From positions 179,456 to 243,455 of the forward strand of contig NZ_JFYV01000034.1 in NCBI RefSeq assembly GCF_000632225.1: a stretch of DNA of 64,000 nucleotides, written 5' to 3'. The stretch comes from Sphingomonas sp. RIT328 (GTDB taxonomy: Bacteria > Pseudomonadota > Alphaproteobacteria > Sphingomonadales > Sphingomonadaceae). The notes under the pieces were generated by a model. That model worked only from the letters and a program-made list of their open reading frames with translations, made no database searches and was not told where the DNA came from. Both the position numbers and the translations under genes were made by a program. This document shows, piece by piece, positions 54,450 through 63,547 of this stretch (the first letter of the stretch is position 1; each line of letters begins with the position of its first letter).

Positions 54450-55130
54450 TCAGAGGGCACGGGCGGCGGAGGCGACGATGCGGCCGTCGAGCATGTCGAT
54501 GCGGCGCTTGGCCATGTCGGCATGGCTCGGCGAATGGGTGACCATCACGATCGTCGCGCCGTCGTCGTTGAGGCCGGCGAGGATGTTCATCACCTGCTCG
54601 CCGTTGCTGGTGTCGAGGTTGCCGGTCGGCTCGTCGGCGAGGATCAGCGACGGATTGCCGACGATCGCGCGCGCGATCGCCGCGCGCTGCTGCTGGCCGC
54701 CCGACAATTGGTGGGGATAGTGGCGCGCGCGATGCGCGATGCCGACCTTGTCCATCGCCGCGGCGACGCGTTCGCGCCGCCCCTGCACCGCCTCCTTGCG
54801 ATAGGCGAGGCCGAGCGTGACATTCTCCTCGATCGTCAGATCGTCGATCAGGTTGAAGCTCTGGAAGACGAAGCCGAGGTGGGCGCCGCGGAACCGCGCC
54901 AGCGCCGCCTCGTCGAGCGTCGCCAGGTCCCGCTCGCCGAACAGATAGCGCCCGGCGCTCGGCCGATCGACCGTGCCGAGCGTGTTGAGCAGCGTCGACT
55001 TGCCGCACCCCGACGGCCCCATGATCGCGACGAACTCGCCGGCCGCGACGTGCAGGTTGATGTCGTGCAGCGCGGTCGTCTCGATCTCGTCGGAGACGTA
55101 GCGGCGCTGGATATTCTCGAGCCGGATCAC
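54450..55130 (-). CDS. ABC transporter ATPase (MacB/LolD class)
   Basis: The 226-residue product has Walker A GPSGCGKST, Q-loop FVFQSFNLIDDL, signature LSGGQQQRAAIARAI, Walker B LILADEPTGNLD and H-loop VTHS. It belongs to the class that drives MacB- and LolCDE-like mechanotransmission systems instead of classic import. It lies 12 bases after the adaptor gene and powers the permease encoded downstream. Confidence 0.93.
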   Translation of the reverse strand: MIRLENIQRRYVSDEIETTALHDINLHVAAGEFVAIMGPSGCGKSTLLNTLGTVDRPSAGRYLFGERDLATLDEAALARFRGAHLGFVFQSFNLIDDLTIEENVTLGLAYRKEAVQGRRERVAAAMDKVGIAHRARHYPHQLSGGQQQRAAIARAIVGNPSLILADEPTGNLDTSNGEQVMNILAGLNDDGATIVMVTHSPSHADMAKRRIDMLDGRIVASAARAL

Positions 55131-55142
55131 GGGTTCGTCCTT

Positions 55143-56423
55143 TCAGCGGAGGTTGAGGAGGTCGCCCTTCACGGACGCCGTCGAGGAGGTGATGATGCGA
55201 TCGCCGGGGGCGAGGCCGCTGCGGATCTCGACCTGTTCGGCGTTGCGCCGGCCGATCGTGATCGCGCGCCGCCGCGCATGGCCGCCGTCCGCATCGAGCA
55301 CGAACACCGAACTGCCGCCGGTATCGAGCCAGCCGCCGATCGGCGCGACCAGCGCCGGCTGCGTGCTGCCGAGCGTGATGCGGACATCGATCGTCTGGCC
55401 GCGGTTGAGTCCGGCGGGAGCCTGGCCCGCGAACATGAGCTCGACGCGGAAGCGGCCGTCCTTGACCGCGGGCAGCACCTTGCTGACCGTCGCGCGCGCC
55501 GTGCCCGCCTGCGCCGACTGGCCGACCGCGACGCGGCCGAGATAATATTCGTCGACATCGGCGAGCAGCTTCCACGCACCCTCGCTGTCGACCTGTCCGG
55601 CGGGGTCGCCGGGCTTGAGCGACTGGCCGGGCTGGAGCGTGAAGTTGGTCAGCCGTCCGCCCGCGGGCGCGCGGATCACCAGCGCGTCGAGCCCCGACCG
55701 CACCATCGCCAGATTGCCCGACAGCCGCGTCCGCGTGTCGGCGAGCCGCGCCGCCTGCAATGCGGTGATCCGCGCCTCGCTCGCGCCGCCCGCCTGCAAC
55801 TGCTTGACGCGCTGTTCCTGATAGGCGGCGGCCTCGGCGAAGCTCTTGACGCCCGCGTCGGAGACGATGCCCTTGTCGTAGAGCTGCTGGCGGATCGACA
55901 GGTCGCGCCGCGCCTTGATCAGGTCGTAATGCGCCTGCGCGAGCTGCCCGGCACGGTCGAGCCGGTTGCGCTCGATCGCCAGATCCTGTCCCGACACGTC
56001 ACCCAATTGCCCCGCGATCTGCGCCTCGCGGGTCAGCACCTCGAGCCGCAGTTCGGGATTGGCGAGCCGGGCAAGCGGCTGACCCGCCGCGACCATCGCG
56101 CCGTCCTGGACCAGCAGCGTCTCGACCTGCCCGCCGGCGAGCACCCCGACCAAGGTCGTTAGCCGCGGCGCGACGGTGGCGCGCACCGGCAGGTAATCGG
56201 CGAAGGGCGCCCGCGTCACCGGGCCGGTCTCGATCGTCGCGGCGGCGATGTCGGTCGATCCCGCCGCCGGCAGCAGCCGCCAGATCGCCAGCGCCGCCAG
56301 CAGCGCGACGGCCGCGCCGATCACCACGCGCCGCCGCCACCACGGCCGCGGCCTGGGCGCGACGCGCCGATCCATCCCCGCGCCGGCAGAAGCATTTGCG
56401 TGTAACGAGGGTTCGGTCATCAT
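55143..56423 (-). CDS. Periplasmic adaptor (HlyD/MFP) of the ABC exporter
   Basis: The 426-residue product has a cytoplasmic Arg-rich start, one membrane helix (VVIGAAVALLAALAIWRLL), a lipoyl half (VAPRLTTLVGVLAGGQVETLLVQDGAMVAAGQPLARL) and a long coiled-coil hairpin (residues about 130-240). The matching lipoyl half (VIRAPAGGRLTNFTLQPGQSL) and a beta-barrel follow. It bridges the inner-membrane pump to an outer-membrane channel, which is not encoded here. It is first in the operon and 42 bases divergent from the response regulator gene. Confidence 0.9.
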   Translation of the reverse strand: MMTEPSLHANASAGAGMDRRVAPRPRPWWRRRVVIGAAVALLAALAIWRLLPAAGSTDIAAATIETGPVTRAPFADYLPVRATVAPRLTTLVGVLAGGQVETLLVQDGAMVAAGQPLARLANPELRLEVLTREAQIAGQLGDVSGQDLAIERNRLDRAGQLAQAHYDLIKARRDLSIRQQLYDKGIVSDAGVKSFAEAAAYQEQRVKQLQAGGASEARITALQAARLADTRTRLSGNLAMVRSGLDALVIRAPAGGRLTNFTLQPGQSLKPGDPAGQVDSEGAWKLLADVDEYYLGRVAVGQSAQAGTARATVSKVLPAVKDGRFRVELMFAGQAPAGLNRGQTIDVRITLGSTQPALVAPIGGWLDTGGSSVFVLDADGGHARRRAITIGRRNAEQVEIRSGLAPGDRIITSSTASVKGDLLNLR

Positions 56424-56465
56424 GCGAACAGTGTCGCCGATCCTGTCCGAAAAGCCTAAATCACT

Positions 56466-57776
56466 ATGAATGAACGATTTTCTTCCGATCCCTGCGCGCC
56501 CGACCGTTCGCCTGCGGACACAGTGTCCGGCGATGGACAGTCGGATGAGGCGTCAAGCCCGCGCATCCTGCTGATCGACGACAATCCCGCGGTGGCACGG
56601 GCGATGGAGATCGCCTTCCGTCTCGCCGGTCATCGCTTCGACGTCGCCGTTGATCCCGAGGAGGGCCTGTCGCGGCTCGCCCGCCACCGCTACGACGCGA
56701 TCCTGCTCGATCTCAACTTCACCGCCGGCCGCGCCGATGGCGAGGAGGGGCTCGCCTGCCTTGCGCGGATCATCGCCGCCGATCCTGCCGCCTGCGTGCT
56801 GGTGCTCACTGCGCACAGCGGCATCCGCATCGCCGTCGCGGCGATGCAGAGCGGCGCGCGCGACTTCGTGATGAAGCCGTGGCGCAATGCCGAGTTGATT
56901 GCCAAGGTCACCGCGGCGATCGCCCGCGGCCCGCTCGCGGCCGCCGCCGCGCCCACCGTACCGGGATCGCCGCCGCCGGTGCTGATCGGCGACAGCGCGG
57001 CGATGCAGCAGCTGCGCGCGCTGATCGCCCGCGTCGGCCCGACGCCGGCGAGCGTCTCGATCAGCGGCCCGCCCGGCAGTGGCCGCAGCCTCGCGGCGAG
57101 TGCGATCCACGCCGCGTCGCGCGATCCGGCGCCGCCGCTGCGCCTCGACCTGCGCGACGCCGCCGACTGGCCGCGGCTCGATGGCGCGCCGGCGACGTTG
57201 ATCCTGCGCCGCCCCGACGCGCTCGACGCGCAGGCGCAGCAACGGCTGGTCGATCGCCTGCCCGCCGACACGCGCTGCATCGCGATCGTCGACGATGCGG
57301 CCGCGCTGATGCCGGCGCTGCGCCGGCGGATCGCGACGCTCGATATCGCCATGCCGCCGCTCGCCGCGCGCGCGGGTGACGCGCTGCTGCTCGCACGCCA
57401 TTTCCTGCGGGCCGCCTGCGACCGGTTCGATCGCCCATCCGCTCAGTTCACCGAGGCGGCGGCGGCGCTGATCCTCGCCACCGACTGGCCCGATTCGGTG
57501 CGCGGACTCGCGCTCGCGGTGGAACGGGCCGCTTTGCTCGCCGAGGGCGACCGGATCGACGCCGCCTCGCTCGCGCTGCCCGAGTCCGCCCCCCCCCCCG
57601 CCGCTGCCGCTGCCGCCACGCCGGTCGCCGAGCCGGGCTTCGCGCTGTCGCAGGCCGAACGCGCGACGATCGAAGCGGCGTTGCGCGAACATCGCCACAA
57701 CGTCAGCCACGCCGCGGCAGCGCTCGGCATCAGCCGCGGCGCACTCTACCGGCGGATGGCGCGCTATGGGCTCTGA
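56466..57776 (+). CDS. NtrC-like response regulator with decayed AAA+ domain
   Basis: The 436-residue product has a receiver domain (acid pair near 38-39, phosphoacceptor Asp82 in ILLDLNF, Thr115, Lys137). An AAA+-like central part follows, and then a Fis-type HTH (residues about 394-436, RHNVSHAAAALGISRGALYRRM). The central part is degenerate: Walker A reads GPPGSGRS (Lys replaced by Arg), Walker B is weak (ATLILRRPDAL), and the sigma-54-contacting GAFTGA loop is absent. It is therefore unlikely to activate sigma-54 and may act as a simple DNA-binding switch. An 11-C tract encodes part of the linker before the HTH. Confidence 0.88.
   Translation: MNERFSSDPCAPDRSPADTVSGDGQSDEASSPRILLIDDNPAVARAMEIAFRLAGHRFDVAVDPEEGLSRLARHRYDAILLDLNFTAGRADGEEGLACLARIIAADPAACVLVLTAHSGIRIAVAAMQSGARDFVMKPWRNAELIAKVTAAIARGPLAAAAAPTVPGSPPPVLIGDSAAMQQLRALIARVGPTPASVSISGPPGSGRSLAASAIHAASRDPAPPLRLDLRDAADWPRLDGAPATLILRRPDALDAQAQQRLVDRLPADTRCIAIVDDAAALMPALRRRIATLDIAMPPLAARAGDALLLARHFLRAACDRFDRPSAQFTEAAAALILATDWPDSVRGLALAVERAALLAEGDRIDAASLALPESAPPPAAAAAATPVAEPGFALSQAERATIEAALREHRHNVSHAAAALGISRGALYRRMARYGL
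56515..56542. promoter_or_regulatory. Overlapping GGACA/TGTCC palindromes, candidate operator
   Basis: CGGACAC-A-GTGTCCG (56515-56529) is a perfect 7-bp palindrome within the first codons of the regulator gene. It overlaps TGTCC-GGCGAT-GGACA (56524-56539). Related halves GTGTCG and TGTCCG lie in the divergent promoter at about 56431-56449. The cluster could be an autoregulatory site shared with the ABC operon. Confidence 0.4.
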
Positions 57777-58932
57777 CATCCCGCGCCCCTTGGCGACCGC
57801 GCTCGCCCTGTTCGGCTGCGGTATCGTCGCCGCGGCGGCGTGGCGCTGGCAATTGTGGGGATCGGTCAGCGGCGCGCTGCTCGTCGCGCTCTGGCTCGCG
57901 TTGCGCAGCCTCGTCGTCGCACCACCGCCGCCGCGCCACGATGCCCCGCCCGTCGCGGACCCCTTCGCCAACCGGCTGTTGCTCGATGCTGCGCCGACGC
58001 CGATGCTGGGCATCGAGGCGGAGCAGGTGCGCGCGCTCAACCGCGCCGCGCGCGCGATGTTCGCGACCGACGACCGGGTGCTGCCGCCGCCGCCCGCGCT
58101 GCTGTCGCGCGATACCCGCTATCTGCGCCATGCCGAGCGCCGCTGGCGGATCGACCGCGTCGTTCTCACCGCGCGCGGCGGCGAGCGGATCGTCGCCGCG
58201 CTGGTCGACAGCGAACAGGAGGAACGCGTCGCCGAGGCGCGCGCCACCGGCGAGATGATCCACGTCCTCGGCCATGAGCTGCTCAACGGCCTCGCACCGA
58301 TCGTCTCGCTCGCCGACAGCGGCGTCGCCGCGCTCGACCGGCCCGCGCCCGATCTGCCGCTGCTCCGCGAGATCCTGACGACGCTCGCCCGCCGCACCGA
58401 AGGCTTGCAGCGCTTCACCGAAGCCTATCGCGCGCTCGCGCGCCTGCCCGAGCCGCAGCGTCGCGCAGTCTCGCTTACCCCGCTCGCCGACGATCTCGCC
58501 CGGCTGTTCGCGGTGCGCTGGCCGCAGGTGCGCCTGATCTGCGACGCGGCGGCGTTGCCCGACTGGTCGATCGACCGCGACCAGATCAGCCAGGCGCTCT
58601 GGGCGCTGCTCCAGAATGCCGCGGAGGCGGCGCTGGCGAGCGCGGCCGATCCGCGGGTGACGCTCGCACTGCACGTCGACGGTCGGACGCTGGCCTGCCA
58701 TGTCGGCGACAATGGCGGCGGCATCGCCGCGGCGGACGTCGCCCGCATCTTCCGCCCGTTCCACACGACCAAGGCCGACGGCACCGGCGTCGGCCTCAGC
58801 CTCGCGCGGCAGATCGCCCATGCGCATGGCGGCACGCTGACCCTCGCCTCCGCGGTGCCGGCGCATTTCATCCTTTCCATTCCGTACCTTGACGCGGACG
58901 TCCGGGTCGCGAATGATTGCGCTAACAATTAA
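57766..58932 (+). CDS. Histidine kinase partner
   Basis: The 388-residue product has one or two N-terminal membrane helices (PLATALALFGCGIVAAAAW and GALLVALWLALRSLVV), a PAS-like region, a DHp domain with the phospho-His170 in LGHELLNGLAPIV, and an ATPase domain with QNAAEAAL, VGDNGGGI and GTGVGLSLA. It resembles NtrY/PgtB-type kinases. Its start overlaps the end of the regulator gene by 11 bases, so the pair is translationally coupled. The signal sensed is unknown. Confidence 0.9.
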   Translation: MGSDIPRPLATALALFGCGIVAAAAWRWQLWGSVSGALLVALWLALRSLVVAPPPPRHDAPPVADPFANRLLLDAAPTPMLGIEAEQVRALNRAARAMFATDDRVLPPPPALLSRDTRYLRHAERRWRIDRVVLTARGGERIVAALVDSEQEERVAEARATGEMIHVLGHELLNGLAPIVSLADSGVAALDRPAPDLPLLREILTTLARRTEGLQRFTEAYRALARLPEPQRRAVSLTPLADDLARLFAVRWPQVRLICDAAALPDWSIDRDQISQALWALLQNAAEAALASAADPRVTLALHVDGRTLACHVGDNGGGIAAADVARIFRPFHTTKADGTGVGLSLARQIAHAHGGTLTLASAVPAHFILSIPYLDADVRVANDCANN

Positions 58933-58945
58933 GAGAGGATCGAGC

Positions 58946-60103
58946 ATGTCACCGACCCGCCGCGACCTGCTCGTCGCTGCCACCGCGGTCGCGGCCAGTG
59001 CCGCCACCGCGCCGCTCGCCGCCGCCGCGCCGCTCGCCGCCGCCGTGCCCGACAGTCTCCAAGCGATCGCCGCGCGACGCGGTCTGCGCTTCGGCAGCGC
59101 AGTGCCGTGGCAAGCGGGCGGCCGCAACGGCGTGCCGCTCGCCGACCCGGCTTATGCGCGGCTGATCGCGGCGCAATGCGGGCTGATCGTCGCCGAGAAC
59201 GAGATGAAGTGGCAACATCTCCGCCCGAGCCCCACCACCTTCGCCTTCGGCCATTTCGATGCGATCATGGCCTGGGCGGAGCGCGAGCATCTCGCGGTCC
59301 GCGGCCACAATCTGCTCTGGCATCAACCGAAATGGCTGCCGCGCTGGCTCAACGACTATGATTTCGGCGCGCAGCCGCATGCCGCCGCCGAAACCCTGCT
59401 CACCACGCATATCCGCACCGTGATGAACCGCTACGGCCGCCGCATCGCCAGCTATGACGTCGTCAACGAAGCGGTGCGGCCGGAGGATGGCACCCTCTAC
59501 GACACGTCGCTGTCGAAGGCGCTCGGCGGTGCGGAGCCGACGCTCGACCTCGCCTTCCACACCGCGCGCGCCGCGGCGCCCGACGCGCAACTCGTCTACA
59601 ATGACTATATGAGCTGGGAGCCCGGCAACGCCAAACATCGCGCCGGCGTGCTGCGGCTGCTCGAAGGCTTCCGCCGGCGCAACGTGCCGGTCGACGCGCT
59701 CGGGCTGCAATCGCATCTCGTCACTCAAGGGCCCGACGGCACGGCGAGCGCGGCGCAATTGCAGGGCGAATGGCGGCGCTTCCTCGATGCGGTGACCGCG
59801 ATGGGCTATGGCCTGCTGATCACCGAGCTCGACGTGCGCGACAATCACCTGCCCGCCGCGATCGCCCCGCGCGACCGGGCGGTCGCCGATTTCACCCGCG
59901 CCTATCTCGACGTGACGCTCGCCTATCCCAAGCTGCGCGACGTGCTGTGCTGGGGATTGAGCGACGCGCACAGCTGGATCGAGGGGTTCGAGCCGCGCCC
60001 CGACCATGCCAAGCGCCGCCCGACGCCCTATGACGTCGCGCTCCGCCCCAAGCCGATGCGTGCGGCGATCGCCGCGGCGCTGGCGGCGGCACCCGCGCGC
60101 TGA
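58946..60103 (+). CDS. GH10 endo-1,4-beta-xylanase, exported
   Basis: The 385-residue product has a signal with a twin-arginine start (PTRRDLLVAATAVAAS) and a GH10 barrel: FGSAVPWQ, VAENEMKWQHLRP, RGHNLLWHQ, acid/base Glu175 in YDVVNEAVR and nucleophile Glu294 in LITELDVRD. It cuts the xylan backbone in the periplasm or outside. It starts 13 bases after the kinase gene; a GAGAGGATCG ribosome site precedes the ATG. A GDSL hydrolase follows by 23 bases, so a small xylan unit is likely. Confidence 0.93.
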   Translation: MSPTRRDLLVAATAVAASAATAPLAAAAPLAAAVPDSLQAIAARRGLRFGSAVPWQAGGRNGVPLADPAYARLIAAQCGLIVAENEMKWQHLRPSPTTFAFGHFDAIMAWAEREHLAVRGHNLLWHQPKWLPRWLNDYDFGAQPHAAAETLLTTHIRTVMNRYGRRIASYDVVNEAVRPEDGTLYDTSLSKALGGAEPTLDLAFHTARAAAPDAQLVYNDYMSWEPGNAKHRAGVLRLLEGFRRRNVPVDALGLQSHLVTQGPDGTASAAQLQGEWRRFLDAVTAMGYGLLITELDVRDNHLPAAIAPRDRAVADFTRAYLDVTLAYPKLRDVLCWGLSDAHSWIEGFEPRPDHAKRRPTPYDVALRPKPMRAAIAAALAAAPAR

Positions 60104-60126
60104 ACGCCGAGACACAGGAGAGACGG

Positions 60127-61359
60127 ATGACAGGACGATACGGACGCGCGGCGCTGCTGCTCGCGGCGCTGGCGGGTGGTACGGCCCTCTCCGCCCAGAC
60201 GCCGATGGCGCGCTGGGTGCCCGCCTGGGGATCGGCGCAGATGGTCGCCACCGCGGCGGACGCCGAACGGATCGCCGCGATCGGCCCGGTGACGATCCGC
60301 CAGGTCGTCCACCTCTCCGCCGGCGGCACCCGCGTCCGCGTCCGCCTGTCGAACGTCGCCGGTGACGCGGCGCTACGCATCGACGCCGCCGCCCTCGCCC
60401 GCGGCGCCCCCGGTTCGGCGACGGTACGCGACGGCGCGCCGCTGACCTTCGCCGGCGCGCGCACCACCGTCATCCCGCCGGGCGCGGAGGTCTATTCGGA
60501 CCCGCTGCCGCTCGCCACCCGCGCCGGCGACGATCTCGCGATCAGCCTGTTCCTCGCCAAGCCGCCGATCCGCCACACCGGTCATCCCGGTGCCCGCGCG
60601 ACGAACTACGTCACCGCCGGCGATCATGTCGCCGCCGAGACGCTGCCCGATGCGCAGGCGATCGGCGGCTGGTGGGATCTCGCCGATGTCGAGGTGAGTG
60701 GCGGCAAGACGGATGCGGCGATCGTCGCGATCGGCGATTCGATCACCGACGGCCGCGGCGTCCGCGACAATGCCAACACGCGCTGGACCGACGTGCTGGC
60801 CCGCCGGCTCGGCGGCAATGCCCGCACCGCGCATCTGGCGCTGGTCAACGCCGGCATCGGCGGCAACCATATCCTCACCGACGGGCTCGGGCCCAGTCTG
60901 CTGGCGCGCTTCGACCGCGACGTCATCGCCCGGCCCAACGTCCGCTATGCCGTCGTGTTCGAGGGCGTCAACGATCTCGGCGGGCTGACGCGCGAGGCGC
61001 CCGTCGACCCGGTGAGCCAGCGCGCGCTCTACGATTCGATCGCCGCGGCCTTCCGCGAACTCGCCGCGCGTGCGCATGCGCATGGCATCACGCTGATCGG
61101 CGCGACGATCACGCCGCTGGTCGGGAACGATTATTATCACGCCACCCCGCCGACCGAGGCGACGCGGCAGCGGCTCAACACGCTGATCCGCAGCGGCGGC
61201 ATCTTCGATGCGGTGATCGACTTCGACGCGGTGGTGCGCGATCCCGCGCATCCTGACCGGCTGCTCCCCGCCTATGACACCGGCGACCACCTCCACCCCA
61301 ATGAGGCGGGCTATCGCGCGATGGGCGACGCGGTCGCGCTGCGCCTGTTCGGCGGCTAG
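60127..61359 (+). CDS. Exported SGNH/GDSL hydrolase
   Basis: The 410-residue product has a signal peptide (residues 1-23, ending TALSAQ), an N-terminal beta-domain (residues about 25-190, VRVRLSNVAGDAALRI) and a C-terminal SGNH domain with VAIGDSITDGRG, NAGIGGN, FEGVNDLGG and DHLHPNEAGY. This two-domain layout fits carbohydrate esterases acting on plant polysaccharide. It shares the direction and short spacing of the xylanase gene, so it may deacetylate xylan; that is inference. Confidence 0.85.
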   Translation: MTGRYGRAALLLAALAGGTALSAQTPMARWVPAWGSAQMVATAADAERIAAIGPVTIRQVVHLSAGGTRVRVRLSNVAGDAALRIDAAALARGAPGSATVRDGAPLTFAGARTTVIPPGAEVYSDPLPLATRAGDDLAISLFLAKPPIRHTGHPGARATNYVTAGDHVAAETLPDAQAIGGWWDLADVEVSGGKTDAAIVAIGDSITDGRGVRDNANTRWTDVLARRLGGNARTAHLALVNAGIGGNHILTDGLGPSLLARFDRDVIARPNVRYAVVFEGVNDLGGLTREAPVDPVSQRALYDSIAAAFRELAARAHAHGITLIGATITPLVGNDYYHATPPTEATRQRLNTLIRSGGIFDAVIDFDAVVRDPAHPDRLLPAYDTGDHLHPNEAGYRAMGDAVALRLFGG

Positions 61360-61377
61360 CGCGACCGCGGAGCGCGA

Positions 61378-62406
61378 CTAGCCCGCCAGCTCGGCGCGAA
61401 CGATCGCCGCGCCCGCCGCCAGCGCGTGCAGCTTGCCGCGGGCGACGGCGCGCGGCAGCGGCGCCAGGCCGCAATTGGTCGCGGCCCACAATTTGTCGGC
61501 GTCGACGAAACGCAAGGCGTTGCGCAGCGTCGCCGCGACCGCCTCCGGCGTCTCGACCATGTCGGTGGCGACGTCGATCGCCCCGACCATCACCGTCTTG
61601 CCGCGGACCAGCTCGATCAGCTCCATCGGCACGCGCGAATTCTGGCATTCGAGCGAGATGATATCGATCGTCGAGCGCTGGAGGTTGGGGAAGGTCCGCT
61701 CATATTGCCGCCATTCGGCGCCGAGGCTCTGCTTCCATTCGGTATTGGCCTTGATGCCATAGCCATAGCAGATGTGCACCGCGGTCTTCGCCTTCAGTCC
61801 CTCGGCGGCGCGCTCCAGCGTCGCGATGCCCCAGTCGTTCGCCTCGTCGAAGAAGACGTTGAACGCCGGCTCGTCGAACTGGATGATGTCGACCCCCGCC
61901 GCCTCGAGCTCGCGGGCCTCGTCGTTGAGGATGCGGGCAAATTCCCAGGCGAGTGTCTCGCGGCTATGATAATGGTCGTCGTAGAGCGTATCGATCATCG
62001 TCATCGGCCCGGGCAGCGTCCATTTGATCGGCCCGGCGGTCTGCGCCCGCAGGAAGCGCGCATCCTCGACGAATACCGGCGCGGGGCGCGACACCGCGCC
62101 GACGACGGTCGGCACGCTCGCGTCATAGCGGTTGCGGATGCGGACGGTGGCGCGCTGGGTGAAATCGACGCCGCGCAGATGTTCGATGAAGGTGGTGACG
62201 AAATGCTGCCGCGTCTGCTCGCCATCGCCGATGATCGTGATGCCGGCCTGCCGCTGATCGTCGACTGCGAGGCGCAGCGCGTCCTGCTTGCCCGCGACCA
62301 GCGCGTCGCCGGAGAGATTCCACGGCGACCACAAGGTCTCCGGCTGCGCGAGCCATGAGGGTTTGGGCAGGCTGCCAGCGGTGGTCGTCGGCAAGAGGTG
62401 GGTCAT
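61378..62406 (-). CDS. mesD: Core-MetE methionine synthase (MesD type)
   Basis: The 342-residue product is only the C-terminal catalytic half of MetE. The zinc ligands are all present: His211 and Cys213 (VHICYGYG), Glu253 (SLECQ) and Cys312 (TNCGL). The N-terminal folate-binding half of full-length MetE is absent, so methyltetrahydrofolate is not the expected donor. Core-MetE proteins next to a DUF1852 gene are the MesD group, shown by genetics elsewhere to make methionine without B12, needing the DUF1852 partner and oxygen. It follows that gene by 29 bases. Confidence 0.88.
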   Translation of the reverse strand: MTHLLPTTTAGSLPKPSWLAQPETLWSPWNLSGDALVAGKQDALRLAVDDQRQAGITIIGDGEQTRQHFVTTFIEHLRGVDFTQRATVRIRNRYDASVPTVVGAVSRPAPVFVEDARFLRAQTAGPIKWTLPGPMTMIDTLYDDHYHSRETLAWEFARILNDEARELEAAGVDIIQFDEPAFNVFFDEANDWGIATLERAAEGLKAKTAVHICYGYGIKANTEWKQSLGAEWRQYERTFPNLQRSTIDIISLECQNSRVPMELIELVRGKTVMVGAIDVATDMVETPEAVAATLRNALRFVDADKLWAATNCGLAPLPRAVARGKLHALAAGAAIVRAELAG

Positions 62407-62435
62407 GTTGGTCTGTCCTTCTGGCATCGGGCCGG

Positions 62436-63416
62436 TCACAGGCCGCAGGTCGCGGACCAGCGCGCGAGCGTCGCGCCGTGCGGCTCGATCAGATGCTGTT
62501 GCGCATAGCGTCCCTGGTCGACGGCGAGGCGGCTGCGTTCCTCGCGATCGTAGACGATGCGCGTCAGTGAATAATCCTGGCTCGACAGGCTCGGCCGATA
62601 GGCGGCGGCGGCGACGGCGTTGGCGTTGTAGATCTCGGGCCGGTAGATCTTCTGGAAGCTTTCCATCGTGCTGATCGTGCTGGCGAGTTCGCCATTGCTG
62701 TAATCGCTGACCAGATCGCCGATATGATAGAAAGCGAGCGGCGCGGCGCCGTGCGGCGGCAGGAAATAGCGCGCGGTCATTCCCATCTTGGCGAAATAGG
62801 CGTCGGTCAGCGACGCCGCCTCGGTCTGATATTCGATGCCGAGGATCGGGTGCAGATTGGCGGTGCGGTGATAGACCGCCTGACTCGACACGCTGAGGCA
62901 GATGACCGGCGGTTTGTCGCAGCGGGCGCGATAGCCATAGGACCGCAACAGATGCCGGAACAGCTTGCCGTGCAGATCGCCGAACTGCGGCGGCGGTTCG
63001 CCCTGCCCGGTCCGCTGGCGATGCTCGGGCAGCACGACGCTGAAGTCGTAGTCGCGCAGGTAGGAGGAGAAATTGTTGCCGACGATGCCGGGGAGCCGGG
63101 TGCCGCTGCGCCGGTCGATGACATGGGTTTCGAGCATCTCGATCAGCGGGAAGGCGGGTTCGCCGGCGCCCAGGTCCAAACCGATCGAGAGGATATCGAG
63201 GCTGACACCATAGCGGTCGCCGGTCGGATTGTCCCAGTCCATCAGCGCGTTGAACCGCCGGTCGATCATCATCAGCGTCGCGCGCAGATTGTCGCGGCGC
63301 CGCTCGCCGCGCGCCAGATTGGCGAAGTTGGTGGTGATCCGCGTATCGTCGGCGGGGCGATACTCTTCGTCGAACGGAATGCTGCCGAACGTGAATGTGA
63401 CGTCGCTGTCGGTCAT
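62436..63416 (-). CDS. mesX: DUF1852 protein, MesD partner (MesX)
   Basis: The 326-residue product matches DUF1852: FGSIPFDEEYRPADDTRITTNFANLARG at the start, NNFSSYLRDYDFSVVLPEHRQRTG, VICLSVSSQAVYHRTANLHPILGIEYQ and NAVAAAAYRPSLSSQDYSLTRIVYDREERSRLA. The function known for the family is to support MesD-type methionine synthesis, probably by generating the methyl donor in an oxygen-dependent step; the chemistry is unsettled. The leader upstream is a cobalamin riboswitch, so the pair should be off when B12 is plentiful. Confidence 0.88.
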   Translation of the reverse strand: MTDSDVTFTFGSIPFDEEYRPADDTRITTNFANLARGERRRDNLRATLMMIDRRFNALMDWDNPTGDRYGVSLDILSIGLDLGAGEPAFPLIEMLETHVIDRRSGTRLPGIVGNNFSSYLRDYDFSVVLPEHRQRTGQGEPPPQFGDLHGKLFRHLLRSYGYRARCDKPPVICLSVSSQAVYHRTANLHPILGIEYQTEAASLTDAYFAKMGMTARYFLPPHGAAPLAFYHIGDLVSDYSNGELASTISTMESFQKIYRPEIYNANAVAAAAYRPSLSSQDYSLTRIVYDREERSRLAVDQGRYAQQHLIEPHGATLARWSATCGL

Positions 63417-63547
63417 GACTCACCTGCTTGTATCGGCAGAGGTCAAGGCAAGAGCGCACACGGCCGCATCGCTTCGGCGTCGCCGCCGAATCCTGCATCG
63501 CGCGCGATCCACCGGAGCAACCCCCGTCCGAGGAACGTTATCGCGTC

